Shown: positions 18,846 to 29,343 of the stretch, piece after piece
How positions within the stretch are numbered: the first letter of the stretch is position 1
Layout: the number at the start of each line of letters is the position of its first letter
From: a virus
Virus record (IMG/VR): IMGVR_UViG_3300025151_000020
Location: 29,311-93,310 of that record
Direction: 5' to 3' (one strand)
Length of the DNA stretch: 64,000 nucleotides
Made by a program: the position numbers and the translations under genes
Notes under the pieces: model-generated
The model's input: the letters and a program-made list of their open reading frames with translations, nothing else
The model's database searches: none
Told to the model about the DNA's origin: nothing

Positions 18846-19438
18846 GGTATCAATATCCTCGGTGTTACTGTTGGAGATGACGAAGTAGTGCCATTAGAAT
18901 TGGAAGCCTCACAATTTACATCCCAACTGAATCCATCGCCAGAAGCAGAAAGTAATAGATATCCTCTTCCGCCCGAATTGTGTGTTATTTTCACCTCAAT
19001 TCCAATGTCATTAGAAGTACAGTCTTGGTTAGTTGAACCCGAACCGCTTTTGGCAACGCTAGATACTGCACCAAAGGTGTCTTGCACTTCCTGCACATTG
19101 CCTAAGCCCCATGAGAAGGATGTTGCTGATGTCGCTCTGCAATATCCATAGGTTTCGAATGTAAGGGTCCCGCTATTGAGGTTCACCGCATTAGAGTAAT
19201 TAATGCCATAAATCAACTCAATATCTCCTGTGCCACTACTGAATGTATTACCTGCATTTGCAGGTATTACTCCTGATCCCGATGTACAATCAACTATCAC
19301 GGCATCGTCAAAGTTGCCACTAGATGTAGTAGCCACGCTAACATTGGATGGTGCAGAACTACCACCACCACCGCCACCGCCACCACTACCTGCTTGTCCT
19401 TGTTGTGCGACTGTTCCTAAAACGGCTGGCATTGGCAT
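18842..19438 (-). CDS. Gly-rich, beta-structured tail protein, unknown
   Basis: 198 residues. The start is MPMPAVLGTVAQ, followed by a run of eight glycines near residues 19-26 that looks like a flexible hinge. A beta-rich, Ser/Thr/Asn-rich domain with several Cys residues follows (VDCTSGSG, NQDCTSND, WDVNCEAS). The layout of a short anchor, glycine linker and compact C-terminal domain resembles small tail-fibre or tip proteins. GGGTGATTTT precedes the ATG as a ribosome site. It follows the giant fibre gene by 4 bases. Confidence 0.6.
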   Translation of the reverse strand: MPMPAVLGTVAQQGQAGSGGGGGGGGSSAPSNVSVATTSSGNFDDAVIVDCTSGSGVIPANAGNTFSSGTGDIELIYGINYSNAVNLNSGTLTFETYGYCRATSATSFSWGLGNVQEVQDTFGAVSSVAKSGSGSTNQDCTSNDIGIEVKITHNSGGRGYLLLSASGDGFSWDVNCEASNSNGTTSSSPTVTPRILIP

Positions 19439-19442
19439 AAAA

Positions 19443-22400
19443 TCACCCTAATACTATCCACTCGCTACTATCAACTGCAATGAAGGTCTTCGCTTCGTAT
19501 CTTGTAGTGATTGTTTGGTTGCTAGTTGAACCATTCATTGTATCCGATCCGTTTGCTGAGATAGTCACAGTTCCTGTTGTGTTGCTAATGATGACATACT
19601 GTTCGCCTCTGTTTGGAGAAGCAGGTAGGGTAAATGTCATTGCACTTGTTGCTACTAAATACAATCCGGCATAGTCGTCATAGTCTAATGTTTGGTTGCT
19701 TGAGAATGTTCGCATCTGCCCTGCCTTTGCCGCAACACCCGCAGCAGGAGTGTCACCATGAGCGAACTTATTGACACCTACTGACAGAATCTCTCTTTGA
19801 CTATCATTGACCATAATCCTGAATCGCATCTCTCCATCTGCATTGCCACTTGTTTGATCACGAATTGTCATTATGATATTTCCATAATCTCTGTAATCGT
19901 GTATCGCTTCTACACTACCTACATCCAACATACTTGAGTCTGCACCTGTAAATCTGATATTTCCAATATCGTCATCATCAGAAACGTCACCTTGATCAAT
20001 GTATCTGATAAGATGCATTATTGGTCCTCTTGCAGTTGTAGTATCATCGTTAGTGAATACGAAATGCCCTAACCCCTTCGTCTTGAATGACAACCCAACG
20101 TCTGTTTCATCCCCTGTTGCCTCAAGTCCTGGTCCGGTTATGCGACCTGCTGAAGTTGTGTTGTTTGAGTTATGGACTACATCTGTTCCAAACAGAGTAC
20201 CAGCAGTAGTATCAGAGATACCATTCCATATCTTGATGTACGAGTTTGCACTTGTTGTCTTACCAAACAGTAGTTGCTCGTTGCTAGAATCATCAAGAAT
20301 ACCATGATTATCATCAATTATGATGTTTTGACTGTTAGTATCCAAGTTTCCTCCGATTGTGACTCCTGCATTGAAAGTGGCAGCTCCCGCTTCTGAACCA
20401 TCTAAAATGAGGGCATTGACATTGGAGTTGTTGTCCTTGACCATGAAATACATATCTGCATCATTTACAACTGCTTTAATCTTGAAATGACCGCTATCAT
20501 GTGCAAGGTTTGCATAAGTCGTTCCAGCATCTTTGAGTCTTATATCTGCACCATCAGCATCAAGAGATATATCTCCCGAAGAATCTATTGTGAAGTTACC
20601 GACAACGAGTGTGTCAAGGCTCGATATAGTCAAATCCCCACTTGAGTATGTGACATCCGATAGATCGTTGAGTGCAGAAGCACCACCACCACCTGCATTT
20701 GCATCCACATATGCCTTGATGGATTGCTGAGTTGCTAGAGCAGTATCGGAGTCAGAAGCCATGTTATCCTCATCTAGGATTGTGGTGACTCTACTGTTAG
20801 CACCGCCTAATCTGACACCGCTATCGCTTATGTCCAAGCGTGATGAACCGCCCGTTTCGAATGTCTGTGTATCTGTGCCGAATGCTATTGAGTTGTTCGT
20901 ATCGTTCGAATGCCTAATCTCACCAGGGATTGTTAGATTGCCACTAAATATTGCCTCACCTGCATTAGATGCGTCAAATCGCAAGAAGTCAGTAGTGACA
21001 CCACCATCAATCCCTCTGAGATAGAGGTCTTTGTCGTCAGTTGTGTTCTGCAAGACAATATCGCCCGAAGATATCATTGCGATACGGAAGTATTCTGTTC
21101 CTGCCGATTTGAATCTCCAGGTGGGGCTACCTGCATCAAAGGATATGTCGCCTGATCCATCAATGGTGAAATTGCCTGTAACATCAATCTCTGGTGTGGA
21201 ATCTAAGTTGAATTGGAATCTCGTAGTTCCATCGTCTTTGAAGTATATCTGATCTCCGGCGGCATCAAATGTGAGATCACCAGACGAATCTATTGTGAAG
21301 CCACCGACAACGAGCGTGTCTAAACTGCTAATTGTTAGATCACCACTTGAATAAGTCACATCGGATAAGTCGCCAAGAGCAGAAGCACCACCTGCATTGT
21401 TATCCACATAATCCTTGACGGCGGCAGAAGTAGGCAAAGTGGTGTCGTTGTCATTTGAACCGATGCCTTCTGATTCTGTGACTACTGCTGATGCAGCTAA
21501 GTCTGATACTGTTAGGTCTGCAATATCGCTTGTGTATGCAAGAGTAGAGGCAGTTCCCCAATCCGTATCATCTTGGTCTGCTCGGTAGTGATAGATTCTC
21601 TTTGTACTGTTCTTAGCGAATGCCAATAAGTTTGCATCTCCACCTGTATGTCCTGTGAATGTGTCCAATACCAAAACATCAACATAATCAGATGCGTTAG
21701 TAGTAGAGCCATCTTCCAAACCTGTCTTTGTTGAGAATCTTCCTGATATTTCTCTAAGCGTATTTGCCAAGTCTTCAGGAGCAAAATCCCTATCATCATC
21801 TGTTTTCAAGTATGGAGCGTGTATAGTTCTGAAGTCTAAGTCAAACGGATCTGCGTCTGATCCAGGGGAAATATCGGAGTAGTTGATGTCTATACTCGTA
21901 TCTCCACTAAGGAACTTGATTTCTTCCGAGTTGGAGATAGATACTTCTGTTCCATCATCATCCTCAATTACGAAGGTCATGCCCGTAGTATATCCGTATG
22001 ATAGAATCTTATCCTCAATAGCGGCAGAAGTCATTATCGATGTGTCATCGTTAGAGAAGGATTCGCTACTCAATTGAATACTACCTGCGGCTATTTCAGA
22101 TACAGTCAAACCGCCTACATTGAGGGTATCTCCGCTAAGACTAATCCCTGTTCCAGCAACTAAATTGGTATCGTCACTAATATCTATTTCACCGAGCGTA
22201 ATCGCTTGGTTTGATATGCTAAGGTAATCGTGACTAGAAGTAACCAATGTTACATCCGTTGAGTTATCCGTACCTGCCGCATCAACACCGAGATTGCTTC
22301 TTGCAGTTGCTGCATTGGCCAAGTCGGACAAATTGCTAGACTTGGCTAGTTTAGTGCCTATGCTAGTAGTAATTGTTGTTGAGAATGAGGCATCATCACC

Positions 22401-25400
22401 TAATGCGGCTGCCAATTCATTCAATGTGTTCAAAGCCGCAGGTGCGGAATCAACAATTCCTGCAACTTCCGCATCCACATATGCCTTGATTGACTGTTGC
22501 GATGCAGCAGCGGTGGCACTATTGGAACTCATATCATCTTGATCTAACAGAGTCAATTGTGTGTTGGTATCCGTTGAAGCAATGGTTACTGCTCCTCCTG
22601 ATTCAGTTATTGTTATGTTACTACCTGCGGTAAATGCAAGAGTTTCGCTTGATCCTAATGTGTTGCCTCCCGCAGTTACTGTTCTGAATGTGTTAGTATC
22701 GGTTTGATTTTCCCAAGTTACTGTTCCACTACCATTTGTTCTCAATACTTGATTTGCTGAACCGTCTGCGGTTGGGAATGTAAATGCGTCATTAAATGTA
22801 ACTGCACCTGTTTCCAAAACTTTGAATATCTGAGTATGACTACCTGCATGACTTGTTTTTCCATTTTTGGTTATAGCAAAGAAAGTATTATCGCTATTGT
22901 TATTGTTAGAATCTAATTGCATATAGATTTCTTCGGGTGCTTTAATTAGAATAGAATAGTTTTCCTCAAACATACCTAAGTCTTGTCTATCTCTAAATTG
23001 ATAGCCGTCATAGGGTGGTGTGTTGTCATTAGCCCCACTTACGCCAGGAATATTTAGCCCGCCTGTGAATGTTGCTATATTGTCGCTTTGCGTTCCTATG
23101 GTAAAATTACCACCTAAGTCAGCGTTAAGAGCAGTTTTAACATCAGCAGTAGTTGTAGTGTTAGTATCGGTAGCAGCGAGTGTCAAAGTTCCTGCGGCAT
23201 CATCATAAGTCTTAGTGATGTTAGACCCTGCCGTAATTACTCCTGCTACAAAGTCTTCAACCTGCTCTTGTGATAATTGTGTATTGGTGTCTGTTGAGGC
23301 AATAGTAACTGCTCCACCTGATTCTGATATGCTGACATTGCTTCCTGCCGTGAAAGCAAGAGTTTCACCTGATCCAAGAGTATTGCCACCAGCAGTTACG
23401 GTTCTAAATGTGTTAGTATCGGTTGATGCAAATGTAATCGTGTCATTACTTGCATTCGTTGTAATGGTAACATTTGACCCCTCGGCAAAGGTTAGCGTGT
23501 CTGCGGCGGCATCGGCTACAACATCAGATTGACCGCTAACTGAAATAGTCTTGAATGCCTCTCCTGCCCCACCCGATGCAGTAGTGTCAATGGAATCCTG
23601 CAAGTTATCAAGAGTCATGTACTTCCAGGAGGAAGCAGACTCATCCCAAAGCAGAATCTTATCATCAGTAGCATCCGTGCTTTCATTCAACTCAGACAAG
23701 TTTGCAGGGTCGTCTAACTTGAGGCCACTTGCCTCTTGAGCCAAACCATTACCTGCCGCAACGCTGAAAGTGGTAGAGGATAGGGCTATACCACTACCTG
23801 CTGAATACTCGGTGTTAGTATCGGTTGATGCAATAGTCACCGCACCGCCACTTTCTGTAATGGTGACATTACTACCTGCCGTAAATGCGAGAGTTTCACC
23901 ACTTGCTAATGTATTTCCGCCAGCAGTAACCGATCTAACGGCAGTAATGTATGAACCGAGATCACTAATTTGTGACTCCGTAATTGATAGTGCTGCTTGA
24001 TGCTGAGTTACGCTTCCCTCAGATATTCTTCCATTGGCAAAAGTTCCGCTTGTAATCTTCGAAGTTGCCAAAGAGGGTATGTCTGATGCAGATAAACCAC
24101 CGTCTAGTATGTTTATCTCCGCTAATGATGCAGTTATACCTAGATTCGTAAGGGCGTTTCCTTGTTGTGTTGAGTTCAATCCCTGGTTGCTAACATCAAC
24201 TCTCAACCTGTTGCCCAATGATGTTGCGGTTGTTGTTGAGAATGACGCATCATCTCCAAGAGCTGCAGCGAGTTCGTTTAGAGTATTCAATGCACCAGGA
24301 GCAGAATCAACAAGACCCGATACTTCTGCATCAACATATGCTTTGATGGATTGCTGAGAGGCGGCCGCAGTAGCACTATTGGAAGCAAAGTTGTCCTCAT
24401 CAAGAAGAGATAATTGTGTATTAGTGTCGGTGGATGCAATAGTTACTGCACCTCCACTCTCCGTTATCGTCACATTAGATCCCGCAGTAAAGGCAAGAGT
24501 TTCAGTTGAAGCAAGAGTGTTGCCACCTGCGGTTATGGTTCTAGGAGTCATGTCATCCACTACCAAATCAATAGTGCCGTCACCATCCTCATAGGTAGCA
24601 GATATTCTCGTTTCGGTATTTCCAGAGAACATTCCGCCTACTATGTCTTGAACCTGTTCGGTGGAGAGTTGTGTGTTAGTGTCGGTGGAAGCAATGGTAA
24701 CGGTATCGCTAGATGCATTAGTCGTAAGTGTCACATTAGAACCCGCTGCAAATGTTAGCGTATCGGTTGTTCCATCTGCAACTACATCGCTTTGCCCAGA
24801 TACTGATACGGTGCTGAAAGCGTTCTGATTGTTCTCTCCACCTGCACCTGCGGCAATCCAGGTAAATCCACCACTAGCCGAGTCGTAACTCAAAATGTAG
24901 TTATCAACAGGGGAGTTCGTTGCATTGAGGTGCGATTCATCAACTGCACCGTCTTTCAATTCAGAACTATCAACTGCATTTGCATCAATCTGTCCTGCGG
25001 CAACTGAGTCAAGAGTAGCCAATGCACCAAGAGCCGTGCCGTTCAATGTGATAGCATCTGCTTCCACCGTACCATCAAAGTAAGCATTCTTGAATTGTAG
25101 CGATGCCGTTCCAAGATCTATGTCGTTATTCGTCACGGGTTGTATTGCACCATTGGCGAAATCAACCTGGTCCTCACCATCAACAACGACTCGTAATACA
25201 TCAGCACTACTTACTTGTGAGAATCGCAAGCCTATATCGGTATTACCATGAAATGAGTAGGCAGGGAAGGTGTTTGAACCGCTACCAACTCGTACTATTT
25301 CTCCTACTTTCAAAATCTCATTAGCCGAATCAAAGGTAAAATTAGCATCGCCCGCTATGTTCGTGCTATTGCCAAACGCTACTTGTGTATCGGCTATGCT

Positions 25401-28400
25401 TCCTCCAATACCTCCCGCAGCTCCTGTGATAGTTACTGCACCTCCGCTTTCTGTAATCGTGATATTACTACCTGCGGTGAATGCAAGCGTTTCACCGTTG
25501 GCTAATGTATTGCCACCTGCGGTGACTGTTCTAGGTGCAGTAATGTACGATCCAAGATCACTAATTTGTGATTCTGTTATGGAAAGGGCGGCTTGGTGTT
25601 GAGTTACGCTTCCTTGAGATATTCTAGCATTGGCGAATGTACCAGATGTGATTTTGCTCGTTCCTAAACTAGGTATGTCGGATGCGGATAATCCGCCATC
25701 AAGAATATTGATTTCTGCTAAGGATGCAGTAATACCCAAGTTGGTCAGACCTTGTGCTTGTTGTGTGCTATTGAGGGATTGATTGTCATCAATTCTCAAT
25801 CTGTTGCCCAAAGAGGTAGCAGTTGTTGTTGAGAAACTAGCATCATCGTTCAGAGCCGCAGCCAACTCATTCAGAGTATCTAGGGCGGCAGGAGCAGAAT
25901 CAACTATGGATGCGGTTTTACTGTCTATGTATGCCTTGATTGATTGTTGTGTTGCTAAGTTAGTGGCCGAGTTAGAGGCCATGTTGTCTTCATCCAATAC
26001 AGGAACAACGAAGTCTATGTTGCCATCAGTATCATCATAACTTACAGAAATGAATGTTTCAGTACCATCAAGCATACCTCCAACGAAATCCTCCACTTGC
26101 TCTTGTGTTAGTTGAGTGTTAGTATCGGTAGAAGCAAGCGTTAGTGTTCCTGCCGCATCATCGTAAGTAGCGGTAACATTTGTACCACCTACAATAAGAC
26201 CATTGACATAATCTTCAACTTGTTCTTGAGTTAGTTGGGTATTAGTATCGGTTGATACGAAGTTCAACTTGCCTCCTGTATCATCATAGGTTACTGCAAT
26301 GTTGGTTTCTGTTCCTCCATCCACCATCGCCCCTACTATGTCTTGGACTTGTTCAGTTGTTAGTTGCGTATCTGTATTGGTAGTAAATGTCAGATTGCTT
26401 TGCAGGTAACTCTGCAACACAGATGTATCCATTCTTTTGAGATTGCCACCATCATTTATGACGAACTCATCTGTTGATGCAAGCCCGCTTGTTAGAGCCG
26501 TTTGCCCTGTGATATCTCCTATTACAAAGTTAGATGCTCCTGAAGTAGCAAAGTTTTGAGCTGCAATGTAATCAAATACGGCATTACCCGTTACCAAATC
26601 GCCTTCGCCATCAGCAACACCACCCGAACCATCGGTAGCAACGCCCTTTACTGCCGCAGCCCCTAATCCCAAGTTTGTTCGAGCAGTTCCTGCATTGGCT
26701 AGATCTGAAAGATTGCTTGCCTTTGCAAGTTTAGTTCCTATGCTTGTGGTAATGGTTGTTGAGAAACTAGCATCATCTCCTAATGCTTCCGCTAACTCAT
26801 TCAATGTATTCAATGTACCAGGGGCTGAATCCACCAACCCTGCAACTTCTGCATCCACATATGCTTTGATGGATTGTTGGCTTGCCGCAGCAGTAGCACT
26901 ATTTGATGACATATCATCCTGATCGAGCAGGGTCAATTGCGTGTTAGTATCTGTTGAAACAAAGTCTAGTTTTCCATTGGTGTCATCATATGTAACTGCA
27001 ATATTTGTTTCAGTATTACCGGAAACCATCGCTCCGATTATGTCCTGGACTTGTTCAGTTGTTAGTTGAGTATTCGTATCCGTTGAGGCAAGAGTTAGAG
27101 TACCTGCGGCATCATCATATGTCTTCGTTATGTTACTGCCCGCTACTACTAAACTAGCCACGATATCTTCTATTTCTTCTTGCGTCTTCCCGCTAGATGA
27201 AATTGTCACCGCACCTCCCGATTCAGAGATAGTGACATTTGTTCCTGCGGTAAAGGCAAGAGTTTCGCTATTTGCTAGGGTGTTGCCTCCTGCGGTAATT
27301 GTTCTAGGAGCAGTAATGTATGAACCAAGATCGCTAATTTGTGATTCAGTTATTGACAATGATGCTTGATGTTGTGTGATATTTGATGCAGCAATCCGTG
27401 CATCTGCAAAAGTACCAGATGTTATCTTTGAAGTTGCTAGGTTGGGTATGTCTGATGCACTTAGGTTCGCACTAATTGTATCTCCCGATAATGCAAGTCC
27501 TGATCCTACGGATAGATTAGTATCGTCACTAATGTCTATTGTACCCAATGTGATTGCTTGGCCGGATATTGAGAGGTAATCGTGGCTAGTGGTGACGAGA
27601 GTGACATCGGTTGAGTTGTCAGTTCCTGCTGCATCTACTCCTAGATTGCTTCTTGCAGTTGCGGCATTTGCCAAATCGGATAGGTTACTTGCCTTTGCAA
27701 GTTTAGTTCCAATGTTAGTAGCAATGGTCGTGGAAAACGAAGCATCATCGTTTATTGCTGCAGCTAATTCATTCAAAGTGTCTAACGCACCAGGGGCAGA
27801 ATCAACTAATGCAGAAACCTCTGAATCAACATAGGCTTTGACGGATTGTTGTGATGCTGCATGAGTAGCGGAATTAGATGCCATGTCGTCTTCATCTTTC
27901 AGATCAAGATTCAATGTAGCCGCACCGCTTGTTGCCCCACCGGATAGCCCTGTTCCTGCTACTACTGATGTGATATCTCCTGTGTTTGTAGTGTAGCCAT
28001 ACGAGAGTATCTTATCCTCAATTGCTGCCGATGTCATCAGAGATGTATCGTTATTTGCAAACGATTCACTACTGATTTGCAAACTGTCTGCTGCTAATTC
28101 AGATACTGTAATCCCGCTAACATTCAATGTAACCGTTCCACTTGCACCTCCTCCTGACAATCCTGTTCCTGCGGTAACTCCTGTGATATCGCCCGTATCA
28201 GTTGTGTATCCATAAGAAAGAATCTTGTCTTCAATTGCGGCTGAAGTCATCAAGGAAGTATCATTGTCAGTAAATGATTCTGCACTCGTTTGAATACTGC
28301 TACCTGCAAACTCAGAGATGGTTAAACCACCTACATTCAGAGTAACTGCACCTTCTGTTGCACTTCCTGTTATCCCCGTTCCGGCAGTTATGCTTGAAAC

Positions 28401-29081
28401 TAAACCAGAAATACCCGATAGTGATCCTCCTGTGATGCTAACATTGTCTGATGCTTGAGTGGCCATAGTGCCTAAACCAAGCGATGCTCTTGCCGTTGCT
28501 CCACTCTCAGATACCCATGTGCCTCCATCTCCGACAATAAATGCACTATCAGAGGGAGTAAGATTGGCCAAAGCCGTCAAATCACCATCAAGTGTTTGAT
28601 ATACATTAGAGCCAACAACTGAACCATCTGCCGGATTTACAACAGGGTCGTCTGCTCCTGCTACCAAACTGAATGTAATTACCTCAACCTGGATGGTGTA
28701 TCTGAATAGTTTCTTAGAGCGATCTGAAAGGTCGGTCCTAGTCTTGTAAATCAAACGGTCAAAGTTGTTGTTGTCACCTTTTCTGAATGCCTGTACAATC
28801 CTTCTAACCTCATTACGCATCTCAGACAGTCTTTCTCGACTCTGTACTGTTCTGCAATCTATGGTGATATTGACGTGTTCATTAACGAAATCATAGACAA
28901 GTTCTGGTTGAGCCTCGTTGTGTGCCGTTTCAAATATACGGATAACATCGGTATCAAGTAGTCTGACTCTTTTTGCATCCCCCTTATCCACATCTGCAAT
29001 ATCCTCTATGGATGGTGCAGGTGGCTTAGACCAATTTGTTGCGAGAATATCCCGTAATGCACCTATTGCATCTTTAGCCAT
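19443..29081 (-). CDS. Giant tail fibre with N-terminal tail-terminator-like domain
   Basis: 3212 residues. Residues 1-140 form a compact non-repetitive domain (DTDVIRIFETAHNEAQPELV, NEVRRIVQAFRKGDNNNFDR, KKLFRYTIQVEVITFS) that resembles tail completion/terminator proteins and sits where that gene is expected. From about residue 150 the protein is a long array of fibre repeats: TVTAGGNTLASGETLAFTAGSN with TITESGGAVTIASTDTNTQ, EQVQDIVGAMV with TYDDTGGKL, and SNSATAAASQQSIKAYVDAEV with DSAPGALNTLNELAAAL. The C-terminus (FTLPASPNRGEQYVII, FIAVDSSEWIVLG) is a typical marine-phage fibre end. It probably attaches to the neck or tail and reaches out to the host surface. The frame is intact throughout, with no frameshift seen. 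Confidence 0.8.
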   Translation of the reverse strand: MAKDAIGALRDILATNWSKPPAPSIEDIADVDKGDAKRVRLLDTDVIRIFETAHNEAQPELVYDFVNEHVNITIDCRTVQSRERLSEMRNEVRRIVQAFRKGDNNNFDRLIYKTRTDLSDRSKKLFRYTIQVEVITFSLVAGADDPVVNPADGSVVGSNVYQTLDGDLTALANLTPSDSAFIVGDGGTWVSESGATARASLGLGTMATQASDNVSITGGSLSGISGLVSSITAGTGITGSATEGAVTLNVGGLTISEFAGSSIQTSAESFTDNDTSLMTSAAIEDKILSYGYTTDTGDITGVTAGTGLSGGGASGTVTLNVSGITVSELAADSLQISSESFANNDTSLMTSAAIEDKILSYGYTTNTGDITSVVAGTGLSGGATSGAATLNLDLKDEDDMASNSATHAASQQSVKAYVDSEVSALVDSAPGALDTLNELAAAINDDASFSTTIATNIGTKLAKASNLSDLANAATARSNLGVDAAGTDNSTDVTLVTTSHDYLSISGQAITLGTIDISDDTNLSVGSGLALSGDTISANLSASDIPNLATSKITSGTFADARIAASNITQHQASLSITESQISDLGSYITAPRTITAGGNTLANSETLAFTAGTNVTISESGGAVTISSSGKTQEEIEDIVASLVVAGSNITKTYDDAAGTLTLASTDTNTQLTTEQVQDIIGAMVSGNTETNIAVTYDDTNGKLDFVSTDTNTQLTLLDQDDMSSNSATAAASQQSIKAYVDAEVAGLVDSAPGTLNTLNELAEALGDDASFSTTITTSIGTKLAKASNLSDLANAGTARTNLGLGAAAVKGVATDGSGGVADGEGDLVTGNAVFDYIAAQNFATSGASNFVIGDITGQTALTSGLASTDEFVINDGGNLKRMDTSVLQSYLQSNLTFTTNTDTQLTTEQVQDIVGAMVDGGTETNIAVTYDDTGGKLNFVSTDTNTQLTQEQVEDYVNGLIVGGTNVTATYDDAAGTLTLASTDTNTQLTQEQVEDFVGGMLDGTETFISVSYDDTDGNIDFVVPVLDEDNMASNSATNLATQQSIKAYIDSKTASIVDSAPAALDTLNELAAALNDDASFSTTTATSLGNRLRIDDNQSLNSTQQAQGLTNLGITASLAEINILDGGLSASDIPSLGTSKITSGTFANARISQGSVTQHQAALSITESQISDLGSYITAPRTVTAGGNTLANGETLAFTAGSNITITESGGAVTITGAAGGIGGSIADTQVAFGNSTNIAGDANFTFDSANEILKVGEIVRVGSGSNTFPAYSFHGNTDIGLRFSQVSSADVLRVVVDGEDQVDFANGAIQPVTNNDIDLGTASLQFKNAYFDGTVEADAITLNGTALGALATLDSVAAGQIDANAVDSSELKDGAVDESHLNATNSPVDNYILSYDSASGGFTWIAAGAGGENNQNAFSTVSVSGQSDVVADGTTDTLTFAAGSNVTLTTNASSDTVTIASTDTNTQLSTEQVQDIVGGMFSGNTETRISATYEDGDGTIDLVVDDMTPRTITAGGNTLASTETLAFTAGSNVTITESGGAVTIASTDTNTQLSLLDEDNFASNSATAAASQQSIKAYVDAEVSGLVDSAPGALNTLNELAAALGDDASFSTTTATSLGNRLRVDVSNQGLNSTQQGNALTNLGITASLAEINILDGGLSASDIPSLATSKITSGTFANGRISEGSVTQHQAALSITESQISDLGSYITAVRSVTAGGNTLASGETLAFTAGSNVTITESGGAVTIASTDTNTEYSAGSGIALSSTTFSVAAGNGLAQEASGLKLDDPANLSELNESTDATDDKILLWDESASSWKYMTLDNLQDSIDTTASGGAGEAFKTISVSGQSDVVADAAADTLTFAEGSNVTITTNASNDTITFASTDTNTFRTVTAGGNTLGSGETLAFTAGSNVSISESGGAVTIASTDTNTQLSQEQVEDFVAGVITAGSNITKTYDDAAGTLTLAATDTNTTTTADVKTALNADLGGNFTIGTQSDNIATFTGGLNIPGVSGANDNTPPYDGYQFRDRQDLGMFEENYSILIKAPEEIYMQLDSNNNNSDNTFFAITKNGKTSHAGSHTQIFKVLETGAVTFNDAFTFPTADGSANQVLRTNGSGTVTWENQTDTNTFRTVTAGGNTLGSSETLAFTAGSNITITESGGAVTIASTDTNTQLTLLDQDDMSSNSATAAASQQSIKAYVDAEVAGIVDSAPAALNTLNELAAALGDDASFSTTITTSIGTKLAKSSNLSDLANAATARSNLGVDAAGTDNSTDVTLVTSSHDYLSISNQAITLGEIDISDDTNLVAGTGISLSGDTLNVGGLTVSEIAAGSIQLSSESFSNDDTSIMTSAAIEDKILSYGYTTGMTFVIEDDDGTEVSISNSEEIKFLSGDTSIDINYSDISPGSDADPFDLDFRTIHAPYLKTDDDRDFAPEDLANTLREISGRFSTKTGLEDGSTTNASDYVDVLVLDTFTGHTGGDANLLAFAKNSTKRIYHYRADQDDTDWGTASTLAYTSDIADLTVSDLAASAVVTESEGIGSNDNDTTLPTSAAVKDYVDNNAGGASALGDLSDVTYSSGDLTISSLDTLVVGGFTIDSSGDLTFDAAGDQIYFKDDGTTRFQFNLDSTPEIDVTGNFTIDGSGDISFDAGSPTWRFKSAGTEYFRIAMISSGDIVLQNTTDDKDLYLRGIDGGVTTDFLRFDASNAGEAIFSGNLTIPGEIRHSNDTNNSIAFGTDTQTFETGGSSRLDISDSGVRLGGANSRVTTILDEDNMASDSDTALATQQSIKAYVDANAGGGGASALNDLSDVTYSSGDLTISSLDTLVVGNFTIDSSGDISLDADGADIRLKDAGTTYANLAHDSGHFKIKAVVNDADMYFMVKDNNSNVNALILDGSEAGAATFNAGVTIGGNLDTNSQNIIIDDNHGILDDSSNEQLLFGKTTSANSYIKIWNGISDTTAGTLFGTDVVHNSNNTTSAGRITGPGLEATGDETDVGLSFKTKGLGHFVFTNDDTTTARGPIMHLIRYIDQGDVSDDDDIGNIRFTGADSSMLDVGSVEAIHDYRDYGNIIMTIRDQTSGNADGEMRFRIMVNDSQREILSVGVNKFAHGDTPAAGVAAKAGQMRTFSSNQTLDYDDYAGLYLVATSAMTFTLPASPNRGEQYVIISNTTGTVTISANGSDTMNGSTSNQTITTRYEAKTFIAVDSSEWIVLG
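22280..27900 (-). repeat. Five diverged copies of an about 85-residue fibre module
   Basis: A module containing [DE]D[ND]M[AS]SNSAT, then ASQQSIKAYVD, LNTLNELA[AE]AL and DDASFSTT recurs in the fibre gene near 22290-22540, 24200-24400, 25780-26000, 26690-26940 and 27640-27900. Some copies continue with SNLSDLANA-TARSNLG. DNA identity between copies is only partial, with synonymous changes throughout, which fits old protein-level duplications rather than recent copies. A shortened copy lies near 20690-20780. Confidence 0.65.
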
Positions 29082-29340
29082 TCATCAACACCTCCGAAAA
29101 ATTGTCTTTTGCGGCCTTCAAAGCCACCCTGAAGGCATTATTTTCAATTTGTTTCATTACATTTGCTTCTATTTCTTCATCTGTGAAGCCAAGTCCATCT
29201 GCGGTAGCCATTTGCCTTTCTTGGGATAAGAGCATCTTATACATGGCTGGCTCGTTTTGCTCAACGGCCTTCAAAGCCCTTGACACTTGCCTCTCTGCGT
29301 CTTGCAGGGATTTCAAATACTTCACTAAATCTGAAACCAC
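29074..29340 (-). CDS. Small helical connector-region protein, unknown
   Basis: 88 residues, starting at GTG (VSDLVKYLKSLQDAERQV) and overlapping the fibre gene by 8 bases. It is fully alpha-helical by appearance, with heptad-like Leu/Val/Ala spacing (LVKYLKSLQDAERQVSRAL), and has no Cys. Its location between a neck adaptor and the tail-terminator-like domain suggests a small head-tail joining or neck protein. No recognisable family motif. Confidence 0.55.
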   Translation of the reverse strand: MVSDLVKYLKSLQDAERQVSRALKAVEQNEPAMYKMLLSQERQMATADGLGFTDEEIEANVMKQIENNAFRVALKAAKDNFSEVLMNG

Positions 29341-29343
29341 AGC

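Noticed and set aside
19900-28400. Regular repeats that could suggest a CRISPR or other repeat array
   Set aside because: Copies are protein-coding, in frame and diverged at synonymous sites, with no short identical repeats separated by unique spacers.
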